Position numbers and translations under genes: made by a program | The notes under the pieces: model-generated | What the model was told of the DNA's origin: nothing | What the model saw: only the letters and a program-made list of their open reading frames with translations | Databases searched by the model: none | NCBI GenBank assembly: GCA_012932295.1 | Contig: JAAONU010000001.1 | Span: forward strand, 52,425,134-52,489,133 | Length of the DNA: 64,000 bases | Direction: 5' to 3' | Origin: Cyclina sinensis | Taxonomy: Eukaryota > Mollusca > Bivalvia > Venerida > Veneridae | Part shown: one piece after another, positions 13,069 to 25,711 of the stretch | Layout of the letters: each line of letters begins with the position of its first letter | Position numbering within the stretch: the stretch's first letter is position 1

Positions 13069-14049
13069 ACAGTAAGAATGTGTCCCTTGTAAGTTTTAAT
13101 AAACAATAAGAATCAACAATATTTGAAAAGAAATGCGCATTTAGTTGTTTACGCCCTTCATTAAGATTCAAAGACAAAACAACATTTTTTTTCGTTGCGG
13201 AATATTTCATTATCTATTAAAGATTAGACTCTGTCAGAAGTAAATTGCTCTCGTTTTTGCAATAACATATGATTGAAAAAAAATTACTTCTTATTATTTT
13301 ATTTCTATTATCGCATACTGTGGTCTTTAAAATTGTTTTGCATTTTGTTTTCTATTTTGTATTTGTTTGAATAAATTCTGTACCAAACGTTCATCTCAGA
13401 TGAACATTGTAATAACTTAACTCTGTGATGTCTTTTTTTTACTGCAGATTATGGCTTGTTGAACATTCTTGTCTTGTCCAGAGACATGAGAAACCAACTT
13501 CAATATTTTTGTGCAGGATCTGAACTACAAAACACTTAGAATTAATTCCAAAATGTCAGATTTAATAAATGTATGGGACATTAATCATTGTCACCTGCTT
13601 TGTGAAATTATCCAATTACTTAGTCTAAAAGATGTAGTCTTGAAAACATTTAACAATAAGGATGTACTACAAGTAATAGGAAACATTTTGTAATTTCCGT
13701 GCTCTGTTTCCTAATGGGCATTTAGCATTATTTGTTTTAGGAATGGCATCTTTGTCAGCATATATTTTATTTTCCAAAGCAACTTCAGTAAATACTTCAA
13801 CTTTTCCCGAAGACCTTAACTGAAATATGGACACCCTAATTGTGTGGCGTTTTAAATTCTTATTGCAATAAAAAACATTAAAAAATCTACAGTTCGTAAT
13901 GGATGTTTCCAAAAATACAATCCACTTTAATTAAATAGAATTGACAGTTATAAGACTCTATTTAAATGTTTTAACTGGCACAGTGAAAATATAACGTGCT
14001 GCAACACTAAAAATGTATATTTACTTTTGAGCAGGATTTGAAATCACAT
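13069..14049. other. AT-rich non-coding DNA
   Basis: There is a T-tract followed by CTGCAG at about 13430-13447 (acceptor-like), but nothing downstream is convincingly coding. The short frames at 13511-13693 (plus) and 13667-13912 (minus) have no recognisable domain. Confidence 0.45.
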
Positions 14050-14170
14050 GTTTACAAGAGGCTGGAAAAAGGATAACAATTTTACAGATTCTAGATACCA
14101 TGTTCAAAAACAACAATTATCCGTTCTCAGTATGTCAGCTTTGCATTGAATGAGTATTTAGGGCTGCATT
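14050..14170 (+). repeat. Dispersed repeat family R5, copy 1 (weak)
   Basis: By eye it aligns with about 19940-20115: AGGCTG..AAAAGGATAAC, CCGTTC, GTATGTCA, TTGCAT and GCATTGAATGA appear in the same order. Similarity is moderate. Confidence 0.35.
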
Positions 14171-17100
14171 AATGGGCATTTCAAAAAGCATCCCGTTTCC
14201 AAAACAACTGAATAAAAAAGTACCAAAAGCTGAAAAAGCTAGACATTCTACTGCAAATAATTCAATATAATATGATTCCTATGATATGTCTTTTCTCACT
14301 AATCTCACTAAAGAAAAACATATTCTGTGAAATTTTGAATAATGTATATATTTTACCACATCTTCAAATGATTTAATAAGTCTTCACATCTGGCTCTCAT
14401 CAGACAGAATATATCTATCACTAACGTTTCGGTACTTGATATTTCAGTGTGCACTTACTAGAAAACATCATTTATTACTAGGGAGTTTGACAAGCAACAT
14501 TTTCTTTTCTCAACAGAGATATTAGTTAACTATATCACTTTAAAAGAAAGAAATCAAAATAATGACAAGTGATACTGCGGTGTACACAAATAGCTCAACT
14601 AGTAAACAACAACAACAACAACAAAACATACAATTAACAAGTCTGTATTCACAAGAATGAAATTACATTCATCTCAAACATAAATAACACTAGTTTACTC
14701 AGATTTATTTTTTTCATTGAAAAATTCTTACTTCAAATTCCATTTTCAAGTTAACACGGTGAATAACAGCTTAGAAAAATCTGCAGGCGAGAACTGGAAT
14801 GATAGTGAAATGAATCGAAGTAAGAGATTTGTTAGAGGTTTCCTGGTACTTGCTGAAAAATTAAAACGCTGATACGGTCAATTGCTGACTACTACTTTCT
14901 AGAAGATAATAAAACTACCTCGCTTATCTTTCAGTTTTGATGCCCTTTTTCAATTTTAAAATGGTTTATCTTTATAGCATTTCATTGAAATGAAGAAGAT
15001 TTGAGATAGTTCTTAAACCTCCTTGAATTAGAAATTATTCGCTTCATTTAATATCCGTTTAGTTTCATTTTATTTTATTTTTTTTATCTAATAATGACCT
15101 CTCTTTCCGTATGTCTGTTTGTTATCTTCGCTTTCGTAAGCATGTAGTAACAGTGTCCAAAAAATAGATGGAATTCCTTTTTACTTTATCTGCTACCGAT
15201 GCACCTACATCGACCCAAAAACTAACGCATTTCGAGTTTTTGGGTAGAATAATTATGTCGCTGTAAAATATTTCATTTATGGCGGACAAGGTTCCTGTGT
15301 CAAATATTACAATAAAGTAAATATTGTGTTAAAATCATACAAAGGACTCTTAGTTTTCTAAAAGCATATTTGTGCAAGGCTTGAGGATGTAAATTTTATT
15401 CTAATCATAATAAACGCTGCGTTTGTCCCTCTAGGAATTTCTCTGACAACAAACTTTCATTTTGTGATGCCACATTGCATATAAACTTGTAGAAATGTAA
15501 GCAGCAATACCGTGCTTCAACAAAGTTACTCTATACAATAAACATTATAGCTGTCTCAATAACGAGAACATTTTGCTTCTGGGAATTGAAATAAGGAATT
15601 ATATTAGAAAGTTATCATCTGTTTTACTTTCACTGCAATGACCTTAATCTTTTTGTAAAAAAATAATAATATAAATAGTATATAAATCAATGCTCCAGAT
15701 ATGTATATTTAATTTTCCTATCCCCGTCAGATATTCTATTTCTTCATCACATTTTGATTCTTCCATCATTTTGATACCGATTTATTTTTGAAAAATTCAA
15801 GTCTATGTGATCAGTTTTGCTTTCTTTGTTTACACAGAAATGTTTCTTTTCAAAATCTCCCTGTTTTTTTTTTCTTCGTTTCCCAGACTTTCAGGAACCA
15901 CTATTTTTATGACCTCTTTCAGACTGAAACTAAGTGCTCTATATCTGTTGGTCACATTGATCTTTCTATTGCTGGTATTCAGAAGCAAATCATTGCCCTG
16001 CAGTACTGTACAGAAACGCTCGACAATATTCAAAATTGTAAGACAAAGACATAATGACAACAAGTTGTATTTTCCTCTTTCCATCTTTTTTGCAGACGAC
16101 ATAATATTTTTACAGTTTATTCGATGGATTAAATATACTCAACAATAAAATGATCTTCATATAACTGCAAAAATAGTATTCAGTGTCTGTATTATACGAA
16201 CTTGTTCCGAAAATCATTTGAATTTATATTTAAGTATGTAAAACTAAATGCTGTATTTCATATTCAATCGTATTCATATTAATACTCTTATACATTGCAA
16301 ACGATCAAAATATTTATGTTAGGGAACACGTGTATTGTTAAAGCAGACGGACACTCTGCTTTGGTAAAATACCTTGTATCACTATTATTGCCTTTGATTA
16401 CTTCAATTTTTGCTTTTTACTTAAGATACAATTTTGTATTAACATCTTTCTTCAGGAAGATGTTAGCTGAACATTAAAAATGCAGCAACAAGCATTATAC
16501 CAATGTCTGTGACAAGCAGTATAAGTTTTATTCATGTTTAAGAAATTCTAAATATTATTTACAATTAGGGCACAACAATATATATGTTTTCATTATATTG
16601 CAAGTGGATTTGTGTGCTCAAACGTATGAAATGTTTATTGACTGGAAATTCTCCCTTTAAAATTCCTGTTTTGATGTGTCTAATAAAATTCTCATTAAAT
16701 TGAAACACTTTATAATTCGACAGCATCTTCTAGACAAGGAAACTCGACAGATTTAATGGATTGCTTCTTTTCACTGGAATGCTTCTTTTGACTGGGATGC
16801 TTCAAGCATTTTCATATTGATTTCACCTAAAGGTTTACCCGAGCATATTTTAAAGTCATAAAGTCGCCATGAAATCAAGAGCATTTGATTTACTAGCATT
16901 CGCAGTTTTTACCAGGATTAAATTGACTGTGATATTAGAGTTAGTTTTTACCAGGACCAGAACACTAGAGACAAGCCTTCAAAAGGTCAAGATTTTAGTC
17001 TTAATTTCCGATTTTGTACAATAGTCAAATTAACATGAAGCTTAATAGGTAGTTTCAGTTAATAAAGATATATAAAATGATATAAGACCAAATCATCATC

Positions 17101-17825
17101 AAAAGTGATAATAAATAATACATTAAAGAGTTTGTTTTGCAGCTACCACCATCCCTAAATACCGCCTGTTTGCCAGGGTTTCAAAGACATTTTTGTTTTC
17201 AAAGATATTAATTGAACGTTTTTAAGCATTGAATAAGCCTGTTCAGTAAAAAAAACCCTATTTGCCGTCATAAGTAAATTGGGTTTTACAATATAGTGTA
17301 TGGTAGTATAAAGGCTGAAATATACGCGCAGCTTTAATTGAACAGCATATATATTGGACGCACCTATTTCTTTGTTAAAAACCCGTCTCAATTTCATAGT
17401 GACATGATGTGGAAATCTAGGAGTGTCAAGAAAAAAATAAAATTTCAATTGAAATTTGAAACTGGGATATTGTAAACGTGTATGTGCTTAATAACTAAAT
17501 TGATCGGCCATTATAGCTATTATTAAACATCGAAAGCTGTCAGTTTATTACACTTTGATTTTGCATTCCGTTTGATTACTTAATTGAAGTGAAAAGCAAA
17601 GTGTAATAAAAATTTGACAGCAGAGCGTTTGTTGTTTTAACATTTGGATGCAATCTACTTTATTAGCTCCTAGCAAGCTGCATCAACATTACTTTGATGC
17701 TAGCTTCTGTTTTGGGCTGTGCAATTCATATGTTCATTTTGGTAATTGATGATATGGCAGTTGCCTTGGAAGTCGGTTATTTCGTGGCGTGTGCAGTGCC
17801 TTTGTAAATCCTTGTAAAACTTGTT
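14171..17825. other. AT-rich non-coding DNA
   Basis: It holds a (CAA)n microsatellite at about 14605-14632. Overlapping short frames at 15788-16148 on both strands give hydrophobic low-complexity peptides and are not convincing genes. Nothing else is recognised. Confidence 0.5.
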
Positions 17826-18523
17826 TATACGAGGGCTGTTTCATAAATTCGAGGAATTGCTCTATTTCTTCAACCATGGACGCTATATCAATAAACAAAA
17901 TACATCTTGAGATACGATTACTTATGTCTGACTTATAGTGATATATGGAACAGTTCATTTTCTTGTAACATTGAACAAGAGTATTGTGAAGTAACTGAAG
18001 CACGCCTCCTTCAACGTAAAGTCACCAAATCGTCAAATTAAGAGTGCGGTTCACCATCTCGACGTAGTCACCACCTGTGACCACACAATTTCTGTGTCTA
18101 TGTACCCACTGGTCATATCATTATTGAATAATGCAATGTCTTGTCGTGATATGTAGCGTAAATCTAACGACATTTCAAAGCGTTTTTCTTCTGTGGTCAT
18201 TCTTAATGTAAGAAAATAAATGAAAGACCATAGGCGCTGGTTCTACCGTCCCTAAATCGCTCATGCCAGTTGTCATTTCCACACGTTGGAAATGTATCCG
18301 ATTTTTGTATTTGTCTTAAGTGTTTCCGCCGGATATACTTTGAGACCGGCACAAAATTTTAAAACGGTAAGCAACTCAGTGTCGTCCGTTGACGTCAAGC
18401 AATTTTGCAAAGTCATGGCGATAAAACGTTGCTGGGAGGTAACCCTTCAAACTTAGAGGAAATGAGTCGCGACCCCTGTTCTGAGAAGAAAATTCCGCGA
18501 ATTTATGGAACACCCGTCGTATA
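17826..18523 (-). mobile_element. Internally deleted mariner-like element
   Basis: Inverted repeats of 31 bp at 17828-17858 and 18491-18521 match at 27 of 31 positions. They start TACGAGGGCTG on the left and, complemented, TACGACGGGTG on the right. TA flanks both ends (17826-17827 and 18522-18523), the mariner target duplication. On the minus strand a transposase fragment at about 18228-18285 reads WHERFRDGRTSAYG, the classic mariner N-terminal helix-turn-helix signature. A fragment at about 18052-18113 reads C....GGDYVE preceded by a W, the usual mariner C-terminus. Only about 120 bp separates them, so the DDD catalytic core is deleted and the copy cannot be autonomous. Confidence 0.85.
18046..18330 (-). 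pseudogene. Mariner transposase remnant (N- and C-terminal pieces)
   Basis: On the minus strand an N-terminal piece with the WHERFRDGRTS motif (about 18232-18320) and a C-terminal piece with GGDYVE (about 18052-18113) lie in different frames. Stops and frame changes separate them. In intact family members these motifs flank about 200 residues containing the DDD catalytic triad; that part is absent. It lies inside the mariner element bounded by 31-bp inverted repeats, which fixes its identity. Confidence 0.8.
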
Positions 18524-19227
18524 TTTATCACAATAGTTTTCATTGATTTGTATTTTTATTCTTACATTTGAAATGACATGAAGTGGACTGAAAAATAAAT
18601 GTAACTACAAATTATATTAAAAACTCTGATTAACGACACAGCTTGTTGTGAGGAAATGTAATACAATCATGTATTTAGCAATACTTTTGTTTACAAGGCG
18701 GTGATGTAATATTAGTAATATTAAGTTAAGCTTTCGGTGCTCGATCATAATTTGGCCATGGATGATTTCCAATACAGATAGTCTTTGTTTTATAGAGATA
18801 TGTGACAGCGTCTAGACAATGTAATTATTTGTCTACCTTTCATGAATTTATTAGATCAAGTATTTTTGAAAAATTACCCTACCTTTTCTCCCGAAAATGG
18901 AATCAAGAATACAATTCAGGCTGTCACACATTTTCACACCAACAAAGGTAACCTTAAACTAAGTGCTGCATGACTGACTAGCGGTTCCTTTGTACTTTTG
19001 TGTGTTATAAGAACAGGCTTTCCTGAGTTAGGATAACTGCTATAGGGTCAAAGTATGGTGAACATATTTTACTACGAATAAAATTTATTATGTTGACATC
19101 AAAATATAATTCACTATTTCCCCTGAAATGCTGAAATTTAGTCACGTCGCGACAAAGAAAAACAAATGTGGAATCCACGTGATAGCTAAAAAGGTTTTAA
19201 ATGAAACGGTCTGCAAACCACATGATT
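18524..19227. other. AT-rich non-coding DNA, no feature recognised
   Basis: Nothing is supported between the mariner remnant and R1 copy 3. Confidence 0.5.
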
Positions 19228-19395
19228 CTGCTGAGTATGAGCACGTGTTTTTATTTGAACAGTCGTTTACGCAGCATGCAATCTCGCCAGGAATTCGTCT
19301 AAACAGAATTTTTCATTCCAAATGTCTTGATGCGTGCAAAATCATGCAAGGATAAAAGTAATTTTCTTTACACTTAAACCACGTTGCATTTCAAT
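19228..19395 (+). repeat. Dispersed repeat family R1, copy 3
   Basis: It contains the ordered landmarks GAGTATGAGCACGTG, TTTACGCAGCATGCA, CGCCAGGAATTCGTCT, AACAGAATTTTTCATTCC, AAATGTCTTGATGCG and AAAATCATGCAA. This is the best preserved copy. The 75-aa open frame crossing it (19128-19355) is probably incidental. Confidence 0.6.
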
Positions 19396-19939
19396 TAATA
19401 CTGAATACGAGACCTTTTAAGTTTGTAGACTGTATTCAGGTGTCCATATGCAGAAAAGTCATGATGAATAATTCAAGACAGGTAGATAGTGCAATGGGAT
19501 GGTTTTTGTCAATACTGGTTACATCTTGCCAAGGATAAAAGTACAATCAATGAAGGTTATGCATTTATCATTTTTTCATAAAATAAATAGGCCAGACACG
19601 TAAGGCGTGCTTAAACGCGGAATTCGACATGTAAATAATTCTTTTTCAAAATAACCTTTTTTTTTGAAATCTTTATGATTCTGTAGGTTATACTAAACCG
19701 ACGTATTGCATCACATTTTAGAGGGCGAATAAATGACAAGACAAAATTGAACTGTTCTTGATTTCTTCAAATAATTTCTGTCTAAACAAACAATTAAACA
19801 TTAGGCCATACATATATAAGTATACAAAAATAATTTTAATTAAAAGGTCCTTCATTAGTGAAATGCTAAATTACATAACCACGATACATAAAATGTTCTG
19901 CAACGAAGATTTTTTTTCTCGAAGAAAGAGATGATTTTG

Positions 19940-20115
19940 GCAATGTAACAGGTTGCTAAAAGAATAACTATCTTGCAGACACAATCCTGTCGTCACGTTC
20001 GGAAAAGTGTTACCCGTTCAAGTTATGTCAAAACATTTGCATATTCTGCATTGATGAAATATTTATGACCAAAGCAAATTGTTCTGGTAATCCATTGCCT
20101 ATGATGGCATGTGAA
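19940..20115 (+). repeat. Dispersed repeat family R5, copy 2
   Basis: It matches 23375-23500 through CTTGCAG, CCGTTC (CTGTTC in the other copy), TGCAT, ATTTnnGACC and AAATTGnTCTG in the same order. It matches 14050-14170 more weakly. The family is unidentified. Confidence 0.45.
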
Positions 20116-20505
20116 TACAGAATGTATGGCGTTAACAGAAGCCAAGCACATGTTCAGCAAATAAAACATCAGAGACTAAAAGTAAATATCAAAAGATCAA
20201 ACAGCTAGAAATAACTTGATTATTAAACATTCTTTATATTGTTATATACATTTAAATGAATCTGTTATATGTGGCGAGCTGATAAAGGTTTTCTACTGAG
20301 GGAAATATTTACAAGTTAAATTTTCAACTAGTTTACAGTGTATAGTGTCGCAATGTGTCATATGTTGTATAAAGCTCACAGTTCAATATATGAGTTTACT
20401 TATTACTTTGGCGTAAAAATTTTCGAAACTGAATCAAGTTCTCAGCTCACTGCAAAATGTTTACGATGTACTTTTCGAAACTAGAACTATCGCTGAATGC
20501 GATTC

Positions 20506-21946
20506 ATACCCCCACCAATGTCCTTGACAGAAGACGACATGGAAAGGTGGTTAAGGGAATAACTTTAGTGGCACAAATACATATACATAAAAAGAAATTA
20601 TCTCTGGTGAAAAAAAAATTGTACAGGTAATAGTATAAATATATATTGTCAAATCATGTTCGAAACAGTTACAAATAACCTTTCATTTTCCCAATGTACT
20701 AAAACAAACAAAAGCAGTGAAGTTAAGAAAATAGCATAATTATGTCAAAATGTAATTAAGAGTGGAAAAACTTTGCATACTGAGCTTACTTGTTCTAGTT
20801 TTAGAAATATTCAAGTACATGTTAAAATTTCAGAACATTTTCTAAGTCAATTTTTGACCTTCAAGTGTGGCCTAGACCTTAAGCTGGCACAAGGGTAAGA
20901 TGGGTTCTGCACATTGCCCAGTTGGGGTGAACATTTGAGTCAAGTTTGAAGAAAATCCTTCCATTAGTATAGAATTTATAGAGCGGACACGACATATTGT
21001 CTAGTATTGATTGTAAGTAAATTAAAAGACTTAAAAAGGGGCATAACTTTGTCAAAATGCAATACAGAATTATGAAACTTGACCTGCATATCTTACTTGT
21101 GATACCTCATATATATTTTAAGTTTTAAGCAAATACCTGTGCTAGTTTCAGAAATATTCAAGTACATGTTAAAATTTAAGAACATTTTCTAAGTCAATTT
21201 TGACCTTCAAGTGTGACCTTGACCTTAAGCCGGCACAAGGGTAACATGAGTTCTGCACATAACTTTGTTGAGTTGAACATTTGAGTAAAGTTTGAAGAAA
21301 TTTCTTCCATTAGTATAGGATTTATAGAGCGGACACGACATATTGTCTTATATTTGATTGTATGTAAATTTGAAGACTTAAAAAGGGGCATAACTTTGTC
21401 AAAATGCAATACAGAGTTATGAAACTTGACCTGCCTATCCTAATTGTGACACTTCATATATATTTTAAGTTTCAATCAAATACGTTTTCTAGTTTAAGAA
21501 GTATTCAAGTACATGTTAAAATTTAAGAACATTTTCTAAGTCAATTTTTGACCTTCAAGTGTGACCTTGACTTAAGCCGGCAAAAGGGTAACATGGGTTC
21601 TGCACATCCCCTTGTTGAGGTGAACATTTGAGCCAAGATTAAAGAAAATATTTCAATTAGTGTAGGACTTACAGAGCGGACACGACATAATGTCTAAGAT
21701 TTGATTGTTTGATATTTGACCTTCAATTGTGATCTTGACCTTGGGCTGACACAAGGGCAACATAGGTTCTGCACATCCCCTTGTTGAGGAGAACATTTCA
21801 GCCAAGTTTGAAGAAAATCCTTCAATTGGTATAGGATTTATAGAGCGAAACGATAATGGAGACGGACGGACGGACGGACCGACCGACCGACGCGACAAAG
21901 CGAATCCATTATAGCCCCCCCCCCCCACATTTTGTGGTGGGGGTAT
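20506..21946 (-). mobile_element. Pearl-like element A, 1.44 kb, 347-bp core
   Basis: The ends are perfect 12-bp inverted repeats: ATACCCCCACCA at 20506-20517 and TGGTGGGGGTAT at 21935-21946. The right end also forms a palindrome (C-run, CCACATTTTGTGG, G-run). Just inside lies an ACGG/ACCG tetranucleotide run (about 21862-21893). The body is a tandem repeat with exact 347-bp spacing: TCTAAGTCAA recurs at 20841, 21188 and 21535, and TTAAAAAGGG at 21031 and 21378. The first copy is shortened and a partial copy ends near 21860. Bivalve pearl elements (related to HINE/Helentron-type non-autonomous elements) have this plan, usually with cores near 160 bp. The minus orientation is assigned because the palindrome is at the right. 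It has no coding capacity; the 91-aa frame crossing it is incidental. Confidence 0.75.
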
Positions 21947-22730
21947 AATAAAGTCCTGAGCTCACTACATAAAACTCTAGTATATCGCTATAATGAAGGG
22001 CATTTATTCTGCCCCAGTTTAGTTGGTCTTTGTCAATAAGTGAACGATTTCATCATTAAAACATATGCATAGTTATTTTGAGTATCATTAAGGAAGAGTT
22101 TTGTTAGAGTTAGTATGTTTATTGAGCACAATATTTATCTGTGATCCAATTTTCAAAACTAACTTCAGAAAAAAATCATGTTTTATTCTTATTCCTATCG
22201 TATTTATTAAATATTTAGGCATTAAGGTACGTTCATTTGTCTAAAACACTAGATTGGAGATTTCTTTAAATTGTACACTTGTGAAATGAAAAAGAAACAA
22301 AAACAAAAACACAACAACAACAACAAAACAACAACAAACACACCATTAACACATAAAAGCGAATTAAAAACCTAGCAGTAAATTTACATTAATATCAAAT
22401 ATACAACACAATCATAAAAGAACAGGAGATTTTAAATACCATCGAACTATTGTACTGCAAATAAAAACCGAAACGAAGTTAGGATAAAGGAGAAGTGTCA
22501 CAGAAATTTCAGAGGTGCTGCACTAAACAAAAATAATACAAAAAAAGATCATTTGCCACAGCAGTGCAGCACTGAATTCAAAAAGTGTAAAAACAGTCCT
22601 TACAAATAAATTACAAAAACGCCAAAAAGCTTTTACGTAAAATACCAAGAAGCATTAATATCGAAAGCTGCAGTCGTCTTCTTAGGAGAAAACAATAACT
22701 GCTTTATCAGACACTGAATGCTGCAGAAAT
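21947..22730. other. AT-rich DNA with CAA-type simple repeat
   Basis: An A-rich (CAA)n region lies at about 22295-22345. Nothing else is recognised. Confidence 0.5.
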
Positions 22731-22830
22731 ATTTCGTAAATTGGCTTCGAAAAATGATACTAATTTTGTCTCAACAAGAAACTGTTTTGTACTTAATTAG
22801 AATTACTAAGAGGTTTCCTCTTTGTTCCTT
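22731..22830 (+). repeat. Dispersed repeat family R3, copy 1
   Basis: It aligns with 24702-24808. Both contain TTGGCTTCGAAAA, ATGATACT, AACTGTTT, TTAATTAGAA and GGTTTC in order. The type is unknown. Confidence 0.55.
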
Positions 22831-23374
22831 CAACTAGCACGAACAGAGATCTATTGCTAAAGGGTCATTTACCAAAAACTTATTTTCAACCTTATGAAAA
22901 TATTTTGAAAAGATTTTTCCAGGACTCTATAGTACTATTTATAAGATTAGTTAATGTATTCCCTGAAATACAAAACAATCATTTCAATACGCATATTTAT
23001 GTTGTTGTATGAAACGTATCCTATGACCAGTCTTCTAAAATTCAATTACAGGGTCTGTAATTTCCCAATAGAATCCTGGTGTTTATATCATATACATATA
23101 TACGGTTTGTATTTCTGCTTGTATTGTACAACGTCTTTCTACGATCCGCTTCAGATGCAGAACTTCTCGTAGCGAGGTGCACTCTTCGTATTTTGTTATT
23201 TTACATAAATTTCAATATGCTGTGATACATAAGGATCAGTTGAAGAAATTTATCGTAGACACGATTTATAAAGCATATTAGCACATGTTTTAAAAATCTC
23301 CAAATGTTTTTTTTCTAACGGTAAGGAAAAATTATTTGCTGGTGTATTTCGTTCGGTTTTGAAAAGTATTTTTT
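22831..23374. other. AT-rich DNA, no feature recognised
   Basis: Only short frames with no recognisable content occur here. Confidence 0.5.
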
Positions 23375-23500
23375 CCTTGCAGGCAAAGTACCGAAACACT
23401 TCCGTAAAAAAGCTATTACCTGTTCATAACATTTACACACTGTGCATGAAGTATTTCGACCGAAGAAAATTGCTCTGTTTATGACCAGTAAATGGCATGC
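23375..23500 (+). repeat. Dispersed repeat family R5, copy 3
   Basis: It resembles 19940-20115: CTTGCAGGCAAAGTACCG, ATTACCTGTTC, TGTGCATGAAGTATTT and AAATTGCTCTG follow the same order. Confidence 0.45.
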
Positions 23501-23779
23501 AAATAGGACTAAAACAGAAACAAAGTACACAATATAAAAAAAACTAAAAAAGTAAAACTTACCTATCTGAAGCATTAACATGTAATAAATTCCTTTAGTT
23601 TAGAATACCGGTTAGTCAAAGGAATTATTCAAACAAATCTTAGCTGTAAAGATTCATTTCAACCCCTGCAGATAATAAGCGATACTTTTAGTTTTATTTT
23701 TATGGCAATAAACTCTTGTGCGTTTTGCAAAAATACGTTTTGAAGAAAAAGGAACACCAAACTATATTGTAAAACATGT

Positions 23780-24470
23780 GTCCCTAAAACACTGGTACCG
23801 CCACCTCTTTGAAGCGCTTTCAAGATAATGTGTCATGTAACAAAGGGCAATATTTGTAGTAAAACATTAAATGAATTTTATTCTGTTGATTAATAGCTCA
23901 CAGTTTTGAGGATATTCTCCAAAAGCTGAATAAGAAGTCGCCTTCTCAACACTTTTTCTTTATGTATATACTGATTAAAACCCAGACAACCATCTGTAGC
24001 TTCAAATTTGTCCATCCAATATGACAGTCTTCACGTATAGTTTTTTGATCTCCGTAAGTCTAAAAAATATTTTCCATTAATCAAAACAACATTTTCTCAA
24101 AACATTGTATAGTGAAAAAATTAAAGGCTAATAACTCCTGTTAAGACAAGCGCAACAAAAATTATAATAATTTTGCCACTCAGTGCACACCAAATTTGTT
24201 CATTTTTAAAAACTTTGGAGTAAATCCTCCAAAAGATGAATTAGGAGTTCGACACACGAGAGTTTACCTTTACCCCATATAGGGCAGAATACAAAGGACG
24301 GTAAAACAAGGGGCAACAAAACATTCTTCTTTTACGATCATCCAAGCTTTTCATCTGTGAAAGTATGAAGCAAATCCACCGAAAAATGAATGACGAATTC
24401 GACGCACAAGATTTCAAGACGTACAGACGTTCGGATGGACGTGCAGACAACAGCAACACTATATGACTCC
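23780..24470 (+). repeat. Decayed pearl-like repeat
   Basis: Three diverged copies of a module (GnGTnAATCCTCCAAAAGATGAA, then a GAnTTCGAC-like block) occur near 23915, 24213 and 24360; the last two are about 147 bp apart. The end near 24420-24460 has CGTACAGACGTTCGGATGG and GCAGACAACAGCAAC, a degenerate ACGG-like tail. The layout matches element A and the other pearl-like copies, but no clear ends remain. Confidence 0.4.
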
Positions 24471-24701
24471 TACAAAGTGGACCACCATTTTCACTGTAGT
24501 AGCAAAACAGAAAGAAAGCAGTGCATTGAATGTTATTTTAAGTATAGCGGCATATCGAATAAAATTTTTTAATTCAGTGAAGTCTTGCAAAATGTCTGAA
24601 TAATATACAGATAATTAGCTTGGTTAACAGTTATCAACAGATGCTAAACTCATTTTCCGTGCAAAAGAAATTGTAACCATACGGAAAGTAAATGTTATGG
24701 A

Positions 24702-24808
24702 AAATATTATATTAGTTGGCTTCGAAAATGATACTTAATTTATTTCGTCCTAGAACTGTTTAACGGTTAATTAGAAAGTCTAAGTGGTTTCTAGATGTTT
24801 TGTTGCGT
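24702..24808 (+). repeat. Dispersed repeat family R3, copy 2
   Basis: This is the partner of 22731-22830, about 2 kb away in the same orientation. It could be a local duplication or two insertions of one family. Confidence 0.55.
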
Positions 24809-25711
24809 AACGTCAATCATTACATTTCAACTGTGTAAAATTATTAAAAAATGCCAAAAAAAATACCCTGACAGTTTTTCTATAAATAATTAAGTAAAAT
24901 GAAACCAAAAAGTCTGTGCAGGTAGGACATTTTACTACATTTTTATTAACTAGACTGACTAGATTTATAAAATAATTGGTATTGTGGTTAAGAGTTAAAG
25001 AATTAACTTTATTACTTATATATGTGTGTATTTGCGTATTGCTAACATCGTAATTTTGTCTACACACAATATGTTTTATTTTATGCCTACCAATGAAATA
25101 TAGGGAAATATCAGTGAGGTAAAAGTGATAATCCACTGTTTTGAATCAGTGAAATTACCATTTTGATAATACACTGTTTGTGCCCGAACTACTTTTCCCC
25201 ACCACGTAAATACAAGAGAATCCGCTGTATTTCAGACAGTGACAGCGAGTGAAATTAATTTACCTTGTTAAATCCAGTTATAATATTGAATTCCTGAGCC
25301 TAACTAGTTGTGAACAATGATGAAATTCGCCATAAATTATTTAAAATGTCTGATTTGTTTACATAACCCACATGGACAATATCCAATATGGCCGACTTTC
25401 AATTCAATTGATTGAATATTACTCGGTATTAATCCGCTTTTATAATTAAAGTATGTGTGGCTAAAATTCAATAAATATTGATAAACTGTGTAGAGAAAAA
25501 TAAATGTTATTTGATGAAAGTGTATTCAGTTTATTTCAGCAGAAGTAAAGTTATCATATGTATTAGAGATTGTCTGCACTTTTTTTTGTGCAGAGTAACC
25601 AAAGTACGCATTAACTGATTTGGGGCTCACCATGGGGAATTTATTGAAGGCCCTGATTAAAAATGTCATAAAATACCCATTTTTGACGTGTTGGCATAAA
25701 ATAAAAAGAAA
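24809..25711. other. AT-rich DNA, no feature recognised
   Basis: No coding or RNA signal was seen. The 107-aa minus-strand frame at 24813-25136 has no recognisable domain and looks like chance. Confidence 0.45.

Noticed and set aside
15788..16148. Overlapping frames of 88-113 aa on both strands
   Set aside because: Hydrophobic low-complexity peptides, mutually exclusive frames, no recognisable motif.
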